Assembly: GCA_019509785.1 (NCBI GenBank)
Contig: JAEKLQ010000021.1
Span: forward strand, 16,082 to 80,081
Length of the DNA stretch: 64,000 nt
DNA from: Fibrobacterota bacterium
GTDB taxonomy: Bacteria; Fibrobacterota; Fibrobacteria; UBA11236
Direction: 5' to 3'
In this document: positions 8,637 to 18,500 of the stretch, piece after piece
Layout of the letters: every line of letters begins with the position of its first letter
Numbering within the stretch: the stretch's first letter is position 1
Notes under the pieces: generated by a model
What the model saw: only the letters and a program-made list of their open reading frames with translations
Database searches by the model: none
Told to the model about the DNA's origin: nothing
Program-made: the position numbers and the translations under genes

Positions 8637-9958
8637 TGGAGAAGCGCCCCGATAGCGTTCCGGCCCACGCCTTCGTGCTGGGGGCCAACCACCTGACCGC
8701 GTCGGTGTCTCTTCGCGATCGGCTTCTCTTCTCCGAAGCCGAGTTGCCCGAATTCTGCAAGGCCCTGATGGAGGTGCCCGGCATGCGCGAAGTGGTGGTG
8801 CTTTCCACCTGCAATCGCTCCGAAATCTACGGCATCTCCTCCCAGCCGGTGCAGAGCCGTCCCCTCATCGAGAAATTGTGGGGCGCGGGCAAGGGCGTGA
8901 GCGAGGACGAGATCCGCAACCATGGTTATTTCCATTCCCAGGGCGATGCCATACGCCACCTGTTCCGGGTGATCGGATCGTTGGACAGCCTGGTGTTGGG
9001 CGAGATGCAGATTTTCGGGCAGATCAAGGAAGCCTATCGCATCGCCGTGGAGGCCCGTTGCGTGGACTTCTACCTGAACCACCTGTTCCAGGCCGGCATC
9101 CACGTGGGTAAGCGCGTGCGCAGCGAAACCGCCATCCACGAAGGGGCCGTGAGCATCAGCTACGCGGCGGTCGAGTTGGCCAAGAAAGTGCTCGGCGAAC
9201 TGAAGGGGAAAACCGTGGGCGTGGTGGGCGCAGGCGAAATGGGCGAGCTCGCGGCCCAGCATCTGCATAAGGCCGGCGCGGCCAAATTCATCTTCTTCAA
9301 CCGCACCCTCGCCACCGCGGAAAAGCTGGCGGCCGGCTTCGGCGGGGAACTTTGCCTGCTCGCCGATCTGGGCAAGCGCCTACCGCAATGCGATATCCTG
9401 GTCTCGGCCACCGGCGCCCCCGACATGGTTATCACCAAGGCGCATGTGCATGACGCAGCGCGCCAACGCGGCGGCCGGCCGCTCTTCCTGATCGACATCG
9501 CCGCCCCGCGCGACATCGATCCCGAAGCGGGCCAGGTCTCCAACGCCTACCTCTTCACCATCGACGATCTCAAGAACGTGGTGAACGAGAACGTGGCCCA
9601 GCGCAAGGAGGCTTCGCAACGGGCCCTGTCCATCGTGGAGGAAGAGGCCGCCAAGGTGGACGGCTGGTTCCAGGGATTGGACGTGGTGCCTACCCTGCGC
9701 GTGCTGCGGGACAAGTACCAGGGCATGGTGGACAAGGAAATCGAGAAATGGGCGGCGGGCCAGCCGGACGAGGTGCGTAAGAAGATGGAGGCCATGGGCA
9801 AGAGCTTGCTGAACAAGTTCCTGCACCATCCCAGCACTCGCCTGAAGCTGTTGGGCGAGCAGGGAGACGGTAAACGGGCGAGCTATTTCGCCGAGTTGCT
9901 CTTCGCGTTGGAAGAGGAAGGCGGCGAAGGCAAGGAAAGCGGACATGGCAAAGGCTGA
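8636..9958 (+). CDS. hemA: Glutamyl-tRNA reductase
   Basis: First committed enzyme of the C5 pathway: glutamyl-tRNA plus NADPH to glutamate-1-semialdehyde. The 440-residue protein has the catalytic cysteine in VVLSTCNRSEIYG, the GEMQIFGQIKEAY signature, the NADPH-binding GAGEMGELAA and the C-terminal dimerisation helix. The frame is open upstream inside hemX, but the start is the ATG at 8636 overlapping the hemX stop by one base. The last 14 bases overlap hemC. Together with hemL at the end of the run it supplies 5-aminolevulinate. The extreme C-terminus (EEEGGEGKESGHGKG) is a low-complexity tail. Confidence 0.97.
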   Translation: MEKRPDSVPAHAFVLGANHLTASVSLRDRLLFSEAELPEFCKALMEVPGMREVVVLSTCNRSEIYGISSQPVQSRPLIEKLWGAGKGVSEDEIRNHGYFHSQGDAIRHLFRVIGSLDSLVLGEMQIFGQIKEAYRIAVEARCVDFYLNHLFQAGIHVGKRVRSETAIHEGAVSISYAAVELAKKVLGELKGKTVGVVGAGEMGELAAQHLHKAGAAKFIFFNRTLATAEKLAAGFGGELCLLADLGKRLPQCDILVSATGAPDMVITKAHVHDAARQRGGRPLFLIDIAAPRDIDPEAGQVSNAYLFTIDDLKNVVNENVAQRKEASQRALSIVEEEAAKVDGWFQGLDVVPTLRVLRDKYQGMVDKEIEKWAAGQPDEVRKKMEAMGKSLLNKFLHHPSTRLKLLGEQGDGKRASYFAELLFALEEEGGEGKESGHGKG

Positions 9959-11033
9959 CGGGAAGACCGGCGAAAAAGCCGGCGGAAACAAGAAAAGCGC
10001 GGGAACGGCCGGTGCCCCGAAGGGTCCGGCGGGCAAAGGCGACTCCGCGGGCAAAGGGACCTTGATCATCGGCACGCGCGGCAGCGCTCTGGCGCTGACC
10101 CAGTCGAACATGATGGCCGAGGCCTTGCGCAAGGCCCATAAGGGCCTGGACGTGCGCCTGGAGATCATCAAGACCTTAGGCGACGCCGATCAGAAGACCA
10201 AACTGCACGCCTTCGCGGGCATGGGCGTGTTCGTGAAGGAGTTGCAGGCGGCGCTCCTGGAAAAGCGCATCGATTGCGCGGTGCATTCCCTGAAGGACGT
10301 CCCCGAGGACGAGCCCGAGGGCCTGGTGCTGGCCGCATTTCCCGAGCGCGAAGATCCCCGCGACGTTTTCATCTCGGATGGGCGCGCCTTCCGCGCCTTG
10401 CCACCCGGATCCAAGGTCGGCACCGGTTCGCCCCGGCGCGTGCTCCAGCTCAGGGCCCTGCGTCCCGATCTGGAGTACGTGGGCGTGCGGGGTAACGTGG
10501 ACACGCGCATCGGCAAGGTGCGGAGCGGGGAATTGGCGGGCGTGGTATTGGCCGCCGCGGGCATGCGCCGCCTGGGCCGCGCCGCGGAAATCACCCATCC
10601 CTTCTCCTTCCAGGAACTCATCCCCGCCATCGGCCAGGCCAGCTTGGGGATCGAATGCCGCGCCAACGACGCGCGCGTGCTCAAATTATTGGAAGCCGTG
10701 GACGATCCCGAAACCCACGACGCCGTGACCTTGGAACGCGAGTTCATGAAGCGCATCGGCGGGGGCTGTAAGGTTCCTATGGCCGCCCACGTCTATCCCT
10801 ACGGGGAAGCCTTGCGGATGCTGGCGGTGCTGGGCAATCCCGCCACCGGCGCCCTGGCCCGCATCGAGCAGAACCTCGAGGATGACGAAGAGGATGAAAT
10901 GCTGGAGGAAGTGGCGCTGCGCATGGAGTCGGAATGCCGGGAAAAAGGCATCCCCCTGCCCCATGATGTCGCCGATCATGCTTTATTGGCGGATGGCCCT
11001 TTCGGCGCCTCCGCCTTCGAGGACGGGCCCTGA
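9945..11033 (+). CDS. hemC: Porphobilinogen deaminase (hydroxymethylbilane synthase)
   Basis: Polymerises four porphobilinogens into hydroxymethylbilane. The 362-residue protein carries the IGTRGSALALTQ start of the catalytic fold, the HSLKDVP motif, VGTGSPRR, the GNVDTR substrate-binding segment and the dipyrromethane-attachment cysteine in GGGCKVP. Before the usual N-terminus lies an extra 38 residues of Lys/Gly/Ala low-complexity sequence, starting inside the hemA 3' end. The next in-frame ATG is inside the catalytic domain, so the extension appears real unless a non-ATG start is used. The insert near residues 310-330 is rich in Glu and Asp. Confidence 0.96.
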   Translation: MAKADGKTGEKAGGNKKSAGTAGAPKGPAGKGDSAGKGTLIIGTRGSALALTQSNMMAEALRKAHKGLDVRLEIIKTLGDADQKTKLHAFAGMGVFVKELQAALLEKRIDCAVHSLKDVPEDEPEGLVLAAFPEREDPRDVFISDGRAFRALPPGSKVGTGSPRRVLQLRALRPDLEYVGVRGNVDTRIGKVRSGELAGVVLAAAGMRRLGRAAEITHPFSFQELIPAIGQASLGIECRANDARVLKLLEAVDDPETHDAVTLEREFMKRIGGGCKVPMAAHVYPYGEALRMLAVLGNPATGALARIEQNLEDDEEDEMLEEVALRMESECREKGIPLPHDVADHALLADGPFGASAFEDGP

Positions 11034-11869
11034 TGGCCGTGGTCCTCAATACGCGGCCCGCCGATCAGAACGCCGGATTGTCGGCGCTTTTGAAGGCCGC
11101 CGGATTCGATCCCCTGGAGATCCCTCTGGTCGGCATCGAACCCGAACCCGAGGGCCTGGATCGCCTTCGCCACATGCAGCCCACCGGCTTCACCGGCATC
11201 TTCCTCTCCAGCCCCAACGGCCTGCGCCAGATGGCGGGCGGGCTCATGCCCGTCGAGTTGGAACCCTGGATGGCCAAGCCTTTCTACCTCGTAGGCCCCA
11301 AGGCCGGGGCCCTGGTCCGCGAGAACGGGGGCCGGGTCGCCTTCCATCCCCAAGAAGCCTCCCTGGAAGGCTTTCTCAAGGAATACGCGCCCTCGTCCAA
11401 GGGTAACGCGGGAGTAACGGGCCTGGTCCTGGCCCAGCGTTGGCTGCACCCCTGCTCCGTCTCCACGCGCCTCGACCCGGCGGCCTTCCGGAAAAAGGGG
11501 ATCGAAGTCGAGAACCTCCCCGTCTATCGCCCGGGCGCGAATCCCGAAGCTCCCGGCCTGCTGGACCGGCATGCGGCCTCCCTCGACGCCATCGTGTTTT
11601 GCTCCGGTTCCGCCGTGGCCAACTTCTTCGCCGCCGCCCCGCCCGCCTTGGCCGCGCGCCTGGGCAAGAAGGACGGCGTACTGGCCGTATCCATCGGCCC
11701 TTCGACATCCCAAGCGCTGGGGGAAAAGGGCGTCGAGCAGGGTTGCGAGGCCGCCCATGCGGACGACCCCGGCCTGGTGGACGCCTTGAAGCAAGCCTTC
11801 GGATCCCGGGCCACCCGTATCCTTTCGCGCGCGGCCCCGCCGCCAAAGCCCCCGGAGAAGAAACCATGA
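11033..11869 (+). CDS. hemD: Uroporphyrinogen-III synthase
   Basis: Closes and inverts ring D of hydroxymethylbilane to give uroporphyrinogen III. The 278-residue protein has the two-lobe HemD pattern: [13 protein letters not shown] with IPLVGIEP in lobe one, [15 protein letters not shown], then [10 protein letters not shown] and [15 protein letters not shown] in lobe two, and [11 protein letters not shown] near the end. HemD proteins are poorly conserved, so the order hemC-hemD-hemL strengthens the call. Its ATG overlaps the hemC stop by one base, and its stop overlaps the hemL ATG as ATGA. The tail is Pro/Lys-rich. Confidence 0.93.
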   Translation: MAVVLNTRPADQNAGLSALLKAAGFDPLEIPLVGIEPEPEGLDRLRHMQPTGFTGIFLSSPNGLRQMAGGLMPVELEPWMAKPFYLVGPKAGALVRENGGRVAFHPQEASLEGFLKEYAPSSKGNAGVTGLVLAQRWLHPCSVSTRLDPAAFRKKGIEVENLPVYRPGANPEAPGLLDRHAASLDAIVFCSGSAVANFFAAAPPALAARLGKKDGVLAVSIGPSTSQALGEKGVEQGCEAAHADDPGLVDALKQAFGSRATRILSRAAPPPKPPEKKP

Positions 11870-13149
11870 CCTCGTCCCATGCCGCCCGCCATGAACGCGC
11901 TAAGAACGTCATCCCCGGCGGGGTCAATTCGCCCGTGCGCGCCTTCCAATCCGTAGGCGGCGCCCCGGTCTTCATGCGCTCGGCCAAGGGGCCCTACATC
12001 ACCGACGCGGACGGCCGCGAATACATCGATTACGTCTGCTCGTGGGGGCCGATGATCCTGGGCCATGCCCATCCCGCCGTCATCGAAGCGGTTATCCGCG
12101 CCGCCAAGGACGGCACCAGCTTCGGGGCCTGCACCGAAGCGGAAACCGAAATGGCGGAAGCGGTGCGCGCTTGCGTTCCCTCGTGCCAGAAGGTGCGCCT
12201 CACCTGCTCGGGCACCGAGGCCACCATGAGCGCGGTGCGTCTGGCCAGGGGCTATACCGGCCGCGAGAAGATCGTGAAGTTCCGCGGCTGCTACCATGGC
12301 CACGGCGATAGCTTCCTGATTTCCGCGGGCTCGGGCGCGCTCACCCTGGGGAATCCCTCCAGCCCGGGCGTGACCAAGGGTAGCGCTCAAGATACCCTAC
12401 CGGCCGAGTACAACGACCTGGCTTCGGTGCAGGCCGTGTTCCGGGCCAATCCCGATTCCATCGCCGCCATCATAGTGGAGCCGGTGGCGGGTAACATGGG
12501 TGTCTTGCTTCCCGAACCTGGCTTTCTGCAAGGACTGCGGGCCTTATGCGACGGCAAAAAGACCTTGCTCATCTTCGACGAGGTCATCACCGGTTTCCGT
12601 TTGGGGCTTGCGGGGGCCCAAGGTTACTACGGCGTTACCCCGGACCTGACGACCCTGGGCAAGATCCTGGGCGGAGGACTTCCTCTCGCGGCTTATGGCG
12701 GAAGGGCGGACATCATGGATATGATGAGCCCCGTGGGGCCGGTCTATCAGGCGGGGACCCTGGCCGGCAATCCCGTCGCGACCGCCGCCGGCCTGGCCAA
12801 CCTGGCCGAACTGCGGAAGCCCGGGTTTTACGAGGCCTTGAACCGCAAAGCCGAAGGCTGGGAGAAGGATTTGCGCTCGGCCCTTTCCGGGCTGGAGGCC
12901 CCCTGGTGCCTGAACCGGGTGTGTTCCATGCTCACGGTGTTCTTCACCGGCGGCCCGGTGCGGGACTATGATTCGGCGATCAAGGCGGATGCCAAGCTTT
13001 ATGGCCGCTTCTTCCACGCCATGCTGGACCAGGGCTTTTACCTGGCGCCTTCCCAATTCGAAGCGGCCTTCTTGTCGGCGGCCCATGACGGCGCCGTGCT
13101 GGCGAAAACGGCGGAAGCCGTCAGGAAAGCGGTCGCCGCGCTCGCTTGA
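11866..13149 (+). CDS. hemL: Glutamate-1-semialdehyde 2,1-aminomutase
   Basis: PLP enzyme that converts glutamate-1-semialdehyde to 5-aminolevulinate, completing the C5 route begun by hemA. The 427-residue protein begins [19 protein letters not shown], contains the cofactor-contact segment [11 protein letters not shown] and the Schiff-base lysine in [13 protein letters not shown], and [14 protein letters not shown] near the C-terminal domain. The open frame extends into hemD, but the ATG at 11866 (ATGA overlap) is the natural start. The gene ends at the first copy of a 12-base tandem repeat. It is the last gene of the dnaX-hem run; no terminator is evident in the 55 bases before the convergent gene. 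Confidence 0.97.
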   Translation: MTSSHAARHERAKNVIPGGVNSPVRAFQSVGGAPVFMRSAKGPYITDADGREYIDYVCSWGPMILGHAHPAVIEAVIRAAKDGTSFGACTEAETEMAEAVRACVPSCQKVRLTCSGTEATMSAVRLARGYTGREKIVKFRGCYHGHGDSFLISAGSGALTLGNPSSPGVTKGSAQDTLPAEYNDLASVQAVFRANPDSIAAIIVEPVAGNMGVLLPEPGFLQGLRALCDGKKTLLIFDEVITGFRLGLAGAQGYYGVTPDLTTLGKILGGGLPLAAYGGRADIMDMMSPVGPVYQAGTLAGNPVATAAGLANLAELRKPGFYEALNRKAEGWEKDLRSALSGLEAPWCLNRVCSMLTVFFTGGPVRDYDSAIKADAKLYGRFFHAMLDQGFYLAPSQFEAAFLSAAHDGAVLAKTAEAVRKAVAALA

Positions 13150-13166
13150 TTCGCCTCGCTTGATTC
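13141..13166 (+). repeat. Two-copy direct repeat at the hemL stop
   Basis: The 12-base word CTCGCTTGATTC occurs at 13141-13152 and again at 13155-13166, a 14-base period. The first copy supplies the last codons and TGA stop of hemL, so the second looks like a local duplication of the gene end. Confidence 0.7.
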
Positions 13167-13204
13167 CCGGGATGCGCTACCCATCCATGCGCCGAACCTG
13201 GCTG

Positions 13205-13714
13205 CTACTGAAGTCCGATCAGATCGATCTTCATCGATACCCCGATGGTATTGTCTCCTGATGATCCGGGATAAATCCGGTAAAAGAAATTGACGGCCAT
13301 GCCCCTATCCATTTGGCGCAAGGGAATGGGGATGCACAAATCGGGGGCCAAGAACTCCCCGAAGCCCTTATCGGAGAAGGACAAGCCCGCCTCGAAAAGG
13401 AAAAGCGCCGCCCCGAATTCCATCCCAGCCTCGATCCGATGATGCTGGAATTCATACCTGGCCAGGCCGCCGAGCAGCAGAATGCCATCGGGTTCGAGGC
13501 CGTTCTTTCCGGCCGATAATTCCAGACCCGGCCCGGCCTTGGTCAGGGTCATGCCCGGATTGACGAAATAGAATGTCCCCATTCCGCTCATCGGGTCGGA
13601 TCTGGAATCGGAAAGAGAAGCCAAGATCAGCAAGATAAGCGAGCCTAGGCTTCGCGTAGAAAGCCATTTCGGGCAGGCGCCGACTATCCTTCGTTCGCCG
13701 ACCTCGAGATTCAT
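13205..13714 (-). CDS. Predicted outer-membrane or secreted protein, unknown
   Basis: Not recognised. From the ATG at 13714 the 169-residue product has a basic N-region and a hydrophobic core (LGSLILLILASL) that looks like a signal peptide. After that come alternating polar/apolar stretches with many Gly and aromatic residues (FYFVNPGMTLTKAGPGLEL, YEFQHHRIEAGMEFGAALFLFEAGLSF, MAVNFFYRIYPG), the pattern of a small beta-barrel. The frame is open to an ATG at 13792, but those 26 residues would bury the signal peptide. It is convergent with hemL and divergent from the peroxiredoxin gene. Resemblance in style to 36057-36512 is only general. Confidence 0.6.
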   Translation of the reverse strand: MNLEVGERRIVGACPKWLSTRSLGSLILLILASLSDSRSDPMSGMGTFYFVNPGMTLTKAGPGLELSAGKNGLEPDGILLLGGLARYEFQHHRIEAGMEFGAALFLFEAGLSFSDKGFGEFLAPDLCIPIPLRQMDRGMAVNFFYRIYPGSSGDNTIGVSMKIDLIGLQ

Positions 13715-13944
13715 CATGAAATCGCCCTGCATTTCCTGGTTCGCGAAGTTCTGCAAAAAAGCGGCAACCGCAATCCTTTGCTTAGAATCCAAATGCTTAG
13801 CATTTACCGGGATTCATTCCAAGTAGGGCCATCAATCCGACATCGGCGCCCCGTAAAAATCGATATTAGATCGGAGCCGCTCTCCAAGGGCGGCCCGTCC
13901 GCATTCTTCTTTTCCGGGCGGTTTTCCAAGCAAGGAGACGAACC

Positions 13945-14424
13945 ATGAGCGTGTTGCAACCAGGCCAGACGGCGCCCGAATTCGCATTGCCGGCCGCCTA
14001 CGATCATAAGGTCTCGCTCTCGGAATTCCGCGGCGGGAACCTCATCCTCATCTTCTACCCCGCCGATTGGAGCCCCGTCTGCTCCGACGAGCTGTCGGTC
14101 TTCAACGAAATCCTCCCGATGCTTAAGGAATTTAACGCCCAGATCCTGGGCATATCCGTGGATGGACCCTGGTGCCACCAAGCTTTCCGCCAGGCCCGCA
14201 ACATCAAATTCCCGCTACTCTCCGACTTCGAGCCGAAGGGCGAGGTCGCGCGCAAGTACGGATCCTATCGCGAGGGCGAAGGCACCAGCGAAAGGTCCCT
14301 CTACGTAATCGATGGCGAAGGCATCATCCGTTGGAGCTATCTCTCGCCCCTGGGCGTGAACCCCGGCGCCGACGGCGTCCTCGATGCCCTTGAGTCCCTA
14401 TCCCATGCGGAGGTTTCCCGATGA
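13945..14424 (+). CDS. Peroxiredoxin (AhpC/TSA family)
   Basis: Thiol peroxidase reducing H2O2 or alkyl hydroperoxides. The 159-residue protein has the thioredoxin-like peroxiredoxin fold start (LQPGQTAPEFALP), the peroxidatic Cys in FYPADWSPVCSDEL (the usual T/S three residues before Cys is Ser), and a second Cys in GPWCHQAF that could act as resolving cysteine. No signal peptide is present, so it is cytoplasmic. A strong AAGGAGACGAACC ribosome site precedes the ATG. Its stop overlaps the next gene as ATGA, which pairs it with a CxxC thioredoxin-fold protein, a plausible reductant (inference). Confidence 0.92.
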   Translation: MSVLQPGQTAPEFALPAAYDHKVSLSEFRGGNLILIFYPADWSPVCSDELSVFNEILPMLKEFNAQILGISVDGPWCHQAFRQARNIKFPLLSDFEPKGEVARKYGSYREGEGTSERSLYVIDGEGIIRWSYLSPLGVNPGADGVLDALESLSHAEVSR

Positions 14425-14960
14425 GCCCCACAACCCGGCTGCGCCTTCCCGTCAACGAGAAGGATCATAAGGAGGGGCCGTCGAACGCGCCCATCGTGAT
14501 CGTCGAATACGGGGATTTCCAATGCCCCCATTGCGGCCGCGCCTATCCCGTCATGAAGCGTTTGAAAAAAACCTTGGGCGATAACCTGCTCTTCGTCTAC
14601 CGCCACTTCCCCATGGCCGAAGCCCACCCGGACGCGCCGAATGCCGCGCGCGCCGCGGAAGCCGCCGGGAGGCAGGGCCGGTTCTGGGAAATGCATTCCT
14701 TGTTATTCGAAAACCAAAACGCATTGGACTCCGATAGCCTGGTCGGCTACGCGGAATCGCTGGATCTGGATATGGAACGCTGGCTCCTCGACATGGACAG
14801 CGACGAGATCGAAGCCAAGGTCGAAGAGGACTTCAAGAGCGGCGTGCGGAGCGGCGCGAACGGAACACCGACTTTTTTCGTGAACGGTTCCAGATACGAC
14901 GGGGATTGGGCGTACGAGCCGTTTTTGGAGGCGATTTCCTCCGGCGTCACCGAGGCGTAG
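14421..14960 (+). CDS. DsbA-like thioredoxin-fold protein
   Basis: A 179-residue protein of the DsbA/thioredoxin_4 family. It shows VIVEYGDFQCPHCGRAYPVM with the CPHC active site, VYRHFPMAEAHP, and the cis-Pro loop GANGTPTFFVNG. It has no signal peptide or lipobox, unlike periplasmic DsbA, so it probably works in the cytoplasm. It is coupled to the peroxiredoxin gene by an ATGA overlap. The 3' end overlaps the convergent cytochrome c gene by 14 bases. Similar cytoplasmic proteins are often annotated as disulfide isomerases or Na+/H+ antiporter-linked NhaA domains; only the redox motif is certain. Confidence 0.88.
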   Translation: MSPTTRLRLPVNEKDHKEGPSNAPIVIVEYGDFQCPHCGRAYPVMKRLKKTLGDNLLFVYRHFPMAEAHPDAPNAARAAEAAGRQGRFWEMHSLLFENQNALDSDSLVGYAESLDLDMERWLLDMDSDEIEAKVEEDFKSGVRSGANGTPTFFVNGSRYDGDWAYEPFLEAISSGVTEA

Positions 14961-15459
14961 ATTTGCCCGCCGCCGCGGCATAGGCGGCGTAACCGGCGGA
15001 ATCCATCGAGGGCAGCTTCTTCAAGAAGGCTACAATAGACCACAATTCATGTTCATCGTGGGTCGATCCGAAGGCGGGCATGCCGCTCATCTTGATCCCG
15101 AATTTCGTAATCCAATAAAGTTCGCCCGGGCTCCATTCCTCCGCGGGATGCTTCAGCTTGGGCGCCTTCGGATATAGGCCTTTGGCGTATTCGGAGGCCG
15201 GCACTCCCGGGGCGCCGTGGCAATCGACGCACATCTCCTGATAATGGCTGAACCCGAGATTAACCATGGCGGTATCCTCGAGGTTGGGAGCCGCGATGCC
15301 CTTGGCGTGGCGCTTTACCGAGTTATCCATGGTCATGGAAATCAGCCTTTTGACTATCGGCCAATGGGGTGTCGCTGCGGATATGTCATAGGTTCCGGAA
15401 TAGATGAAGGCGAGTCCCCCAACGACCAGCAAGAGAACAAGGGTCAACAGCTTTTTCAA
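14947..15459 (-). CDS. Membrane-anchored monoheme cytochrome c
   Basis: A 170-residue c-type cytochrome. An N-terminal hydrophobic helix (LLTLVLLLVVGGLAFIY) serves as anchor or signal. One heme site CVDCH is near residue 77, and a likely axial Met is in KMSGMPAFG. It is an electron carrier on the outer face of the inner membrane or in the periplasm. The start is uncertain: TTG at 15459 has GGGAGG a few bases upstream and gives a neat MKKLL signal, while an ATG at 15489 is in frame but without a good site. Partner oxidase or reductase genes are not in the window. Confidence 0.88.
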   Translation of the reverse strand: MKKLLTLVLLLVVGGLAFIYSGTYDISAATPHWPIVKRLISMTMDNSVKRHAKGIAAPNLEDTAMVNLGFSHYQEMCVDCHGAPGVPASEYAKGLYPKAPKLKHPAEEWSPGELYWITKFGIKMSGMPAFGSTHDEHELWSIVAFLKKLPSMDSAGYAAYAAAAGKSTPR

Positions 15460-15534
15460 AACGCCTCCCGGTAAAACGGACGAGTACAACCGCCAACTTA
15501 GAAAAAGTGTTTTTTCCGATCGGTCCGCTCTGGC

Positions 15535-15565
15535 AAAAAAATAGCCTAGCCTTTTCAGGCTAGGC
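15535..15565 (-). terminator. Rho-independent terminator for the leftward 15594-22066 region
   Basis: Reading leftward, GCCTAGCC (15565-15558) pairs with GGCTAGGC (15551-15544) around a six-base loop, an eight-base perfect stem, followed by TATTTTTTT. It lies 29 bases after the stop of the large lipoprotein gene. Confidence 0.88.
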
Positions 15566-15593
15566 CATCAGAAATACGAGGCTCCGCCTGCTA

Positions 15594-18500
15594 CTACGGA
15601 GTCGTAGGTTGAGGTTGAGACTGCGCTTTTTCCACCGGTATAGTCGTGGCGGAAACGGGGGACGTCGTGATAGGGTCGGTAGTTATCGGAGGGCCGATTA
15701 TGATGCAGCACAGCTTGCAGCAGGGATAAGCGGCGGTGTAATTAACGTCGGCTGTGACGGGATCCGTGGTGGTCCCGCGGTTGACGTTGAATAAGACCCC
15801 ATCCTTATTCCATTGCGTGAATTTAGTACCGGAAGCATTCGTGCTATCGGTTGTGATATTCCACTTGGTGCCGAAGCTGGCAGGGGTGACGACCGAATCC
15901 GGTCCAGACCCGACGAGGCAGAAATGGAGGATACAAAGCCGCGGATCGGTGCAGGTGGTAACTTGGTTCACGCAGAGATCGTGCCCGTAAATCTTCAAGG
16001 TAAAAGATCGCACGTCAAAGGCCGCCGCAACCGTGTGGTTCGCGGCGATCCCCGACAGCGAGTATGTCGAGGTGTTCATCCGGTCGCCGGTGAGGCTCGC
16101 CACCACATCGGTTCCGTTGTCCGTGAAGGCCGAAACCCACACGCCTGTCGAAGGTGAGCCGGAGACCATGGTGATGGCCTGGGTGCTCCCCGAATCCACT
16201 TCCGTCGTCCCGACGGGCGAGATGGTCCCGGTTCCGGTAACGCTGGTCGTAAGCGTATAGGTCTTCAAAAACGTCGCCACCAGGGTATGGCTCTTCGTCA
16301 CGTTGGTCAGCTTATAGGTCTTCGGCCCGAACTTCGTCGCCGTGCCGAGGGACGCCAAAGCCGCTCCGCTATCCGTAACCGACAAGATCCGGTATCCTAC
16401 CAGCGGTGTCAACGTGATCGAAGTATCCTTCCCATGCTGGATTTGGATGCTGGCATGGTCGAATGCGCCGCCCACGAAGCCCGAAATGGTTCCGGTAATG
16501 GTATAGACGTTGATGGCGAAGGAACCCGTGGCCCGCACCGTCGCGGCCTTTACCGTCAGCTTGGCCGGATTGGCCGTCGAATCCGAAGACCCGGTCCCGA
16601 AAGTTCCGGACCCCTCGGTCAACGCCCACTTGGCGAAATGGAAGCCCGTCGAATCGGGCGCCTTCAGATTGACCACGGCGCCCAGCGGGGCTTCCAGCGA
16701 ATCGACGACGATGGTCACGGCTCCGATGGCGCGGGAGACGATGACCTTGGCGCGGCGGACCACTTTCACCGTATAGGTCGACTTGGCTTTGCCGTCTTGG
16801 GCGGTCACGACGATCTTGAAAAGGTTATCGCCCACGTCCAGGGCCAAGGGGCTGCTGACGGTGCCCGAGGTCAAGGCCGTATCGTTCACCGTCAGCTTGG
16901 CGGCGGGATGGGATGCGGTGGGCTTCACGGTGACCGAAGCGACCTTGAAGGCCACGGTGTCGGCGTAGTCGAAGATATCGCTCTTGAAGGACGGCTTGAG
17001 GACGAAGCCGGCAGGGTCGAGTTTAGCGAGGCTGGCATCCGTGCTGGGGGCGCGGGTGACGGCGATGCTGTACGACTTCTGGGTGCCGTCCTGCGCGGTT
17101 ACCACGATTTCGAAGGCTTTCAAAGTGGTACCCACGGCCAAGGCGACCGAATCGGAGGACTTGCCCGAGGCGACCGGTTTGCCGTTGATGAGAAGGGAAG
17201 CCGCGGGGTCGGTCGTGGTCGCGACGACTCCCACCAGGCTATCGGTATAGGCTACGGCCATGGAGTAGGCCACGGTCACCGGCTTGAAGGACGGCGTCAA
17301 GGTACCGGCCGAGGGGATGAGGCTCGAGAGATCGTTGTTGGATTTGGACGGCGGGAGCAGGGTCACCACCATGGTGTCTTCCGCGCTGTTGCCGTCGTCA
17401 TCGGTGACGCGGCCTATCACGACGACCTTACCCGTATCGCCCGGCACCACCATGCTGGTATCCTGCTTGCCGAGGTTCAGGAAAGACGCGGAGCCGACCT
17501 TGATTTCGCGCTTGGCGATCGCGCCGAACTTGTCCGATCCCTTCACCGAGAAATTCACCGGGGAGCCGGCGATGACCGAAATGTCCGGGCCCATATCCGC
17601 GGTCGGCGGATCGAGTACGACGGTGATGAGGACCGAGTCGGTGCCGGTCTTGCCGGCGTCATCGGTGGCGTAGAGGGTGGCCACGTATTTGCCGGGCGCG
17701 GAGTACTTATGCCCGCCCTTGATGGAAGCGGTGGAATCGTTGGCCTTGATGCTATCGTCGAGCTTTCCGTCGCCATCGTAGTCCCATCCGACCAGGGCCA
17801 CCTTGCCTTCGGCATCGCGGACCTTGGCTTCCAGGGCCACGAAGTCGTTGATGGAAACGAGGGTATCCTTGCTCTTGCTTACGGTTTCGGGCGGCTGATT
17901 GCCGATGTCGACCGTGACGGTCGCGACGGCTTCGTTGCCTTCGCTATCGCGCACCAGGAAATGGACTTGGTGGGAACCTTCCTTGGTGAAGGTGGTGGTT
18001 TGGGTGGGGAGGTCCGCTACGTTGCCCAGGAACGGGCCGGGCAGGCTATCGTCCCAGGTGCTGTCCCCGTCGAGGTCCCATTTGAACATCACGATGGAAC
18101 CGAACTCCTGGGTGGCCTTGGGCGAGAAGTCGATGGGGGAATTGACGGCGGCGCCGGACTTGTTGGAGACGGTGAGAACGGGTACGTCGCGTTTGACGCG
18201 GATACGCGCGAGCGCGGAAGCATCGCCGAACTTGGCCATGACCGTGGCGACGCCTTCCTTGAGGCCGTGAACGCGGCCTTGGTCGTCCACCTTCACGACC
18301 GCCTCGTCGGAGGAAGACCAGGCGATTTCCCCGTCCTTGGCGTCCGGCGCGGTGGAAGCCTTGAGAACGCTGTCGGGCCCGCCCAGGTACAGACTGAGGG
18401 AATCGGGTTGCAAGGAGATGCTGCGGCCGCCTGTCGATCCGATCTGGACAACGATTACGGCCGTTTTGGTGGAGTCGTGCTTGGCCCGGGCCCTGACATG

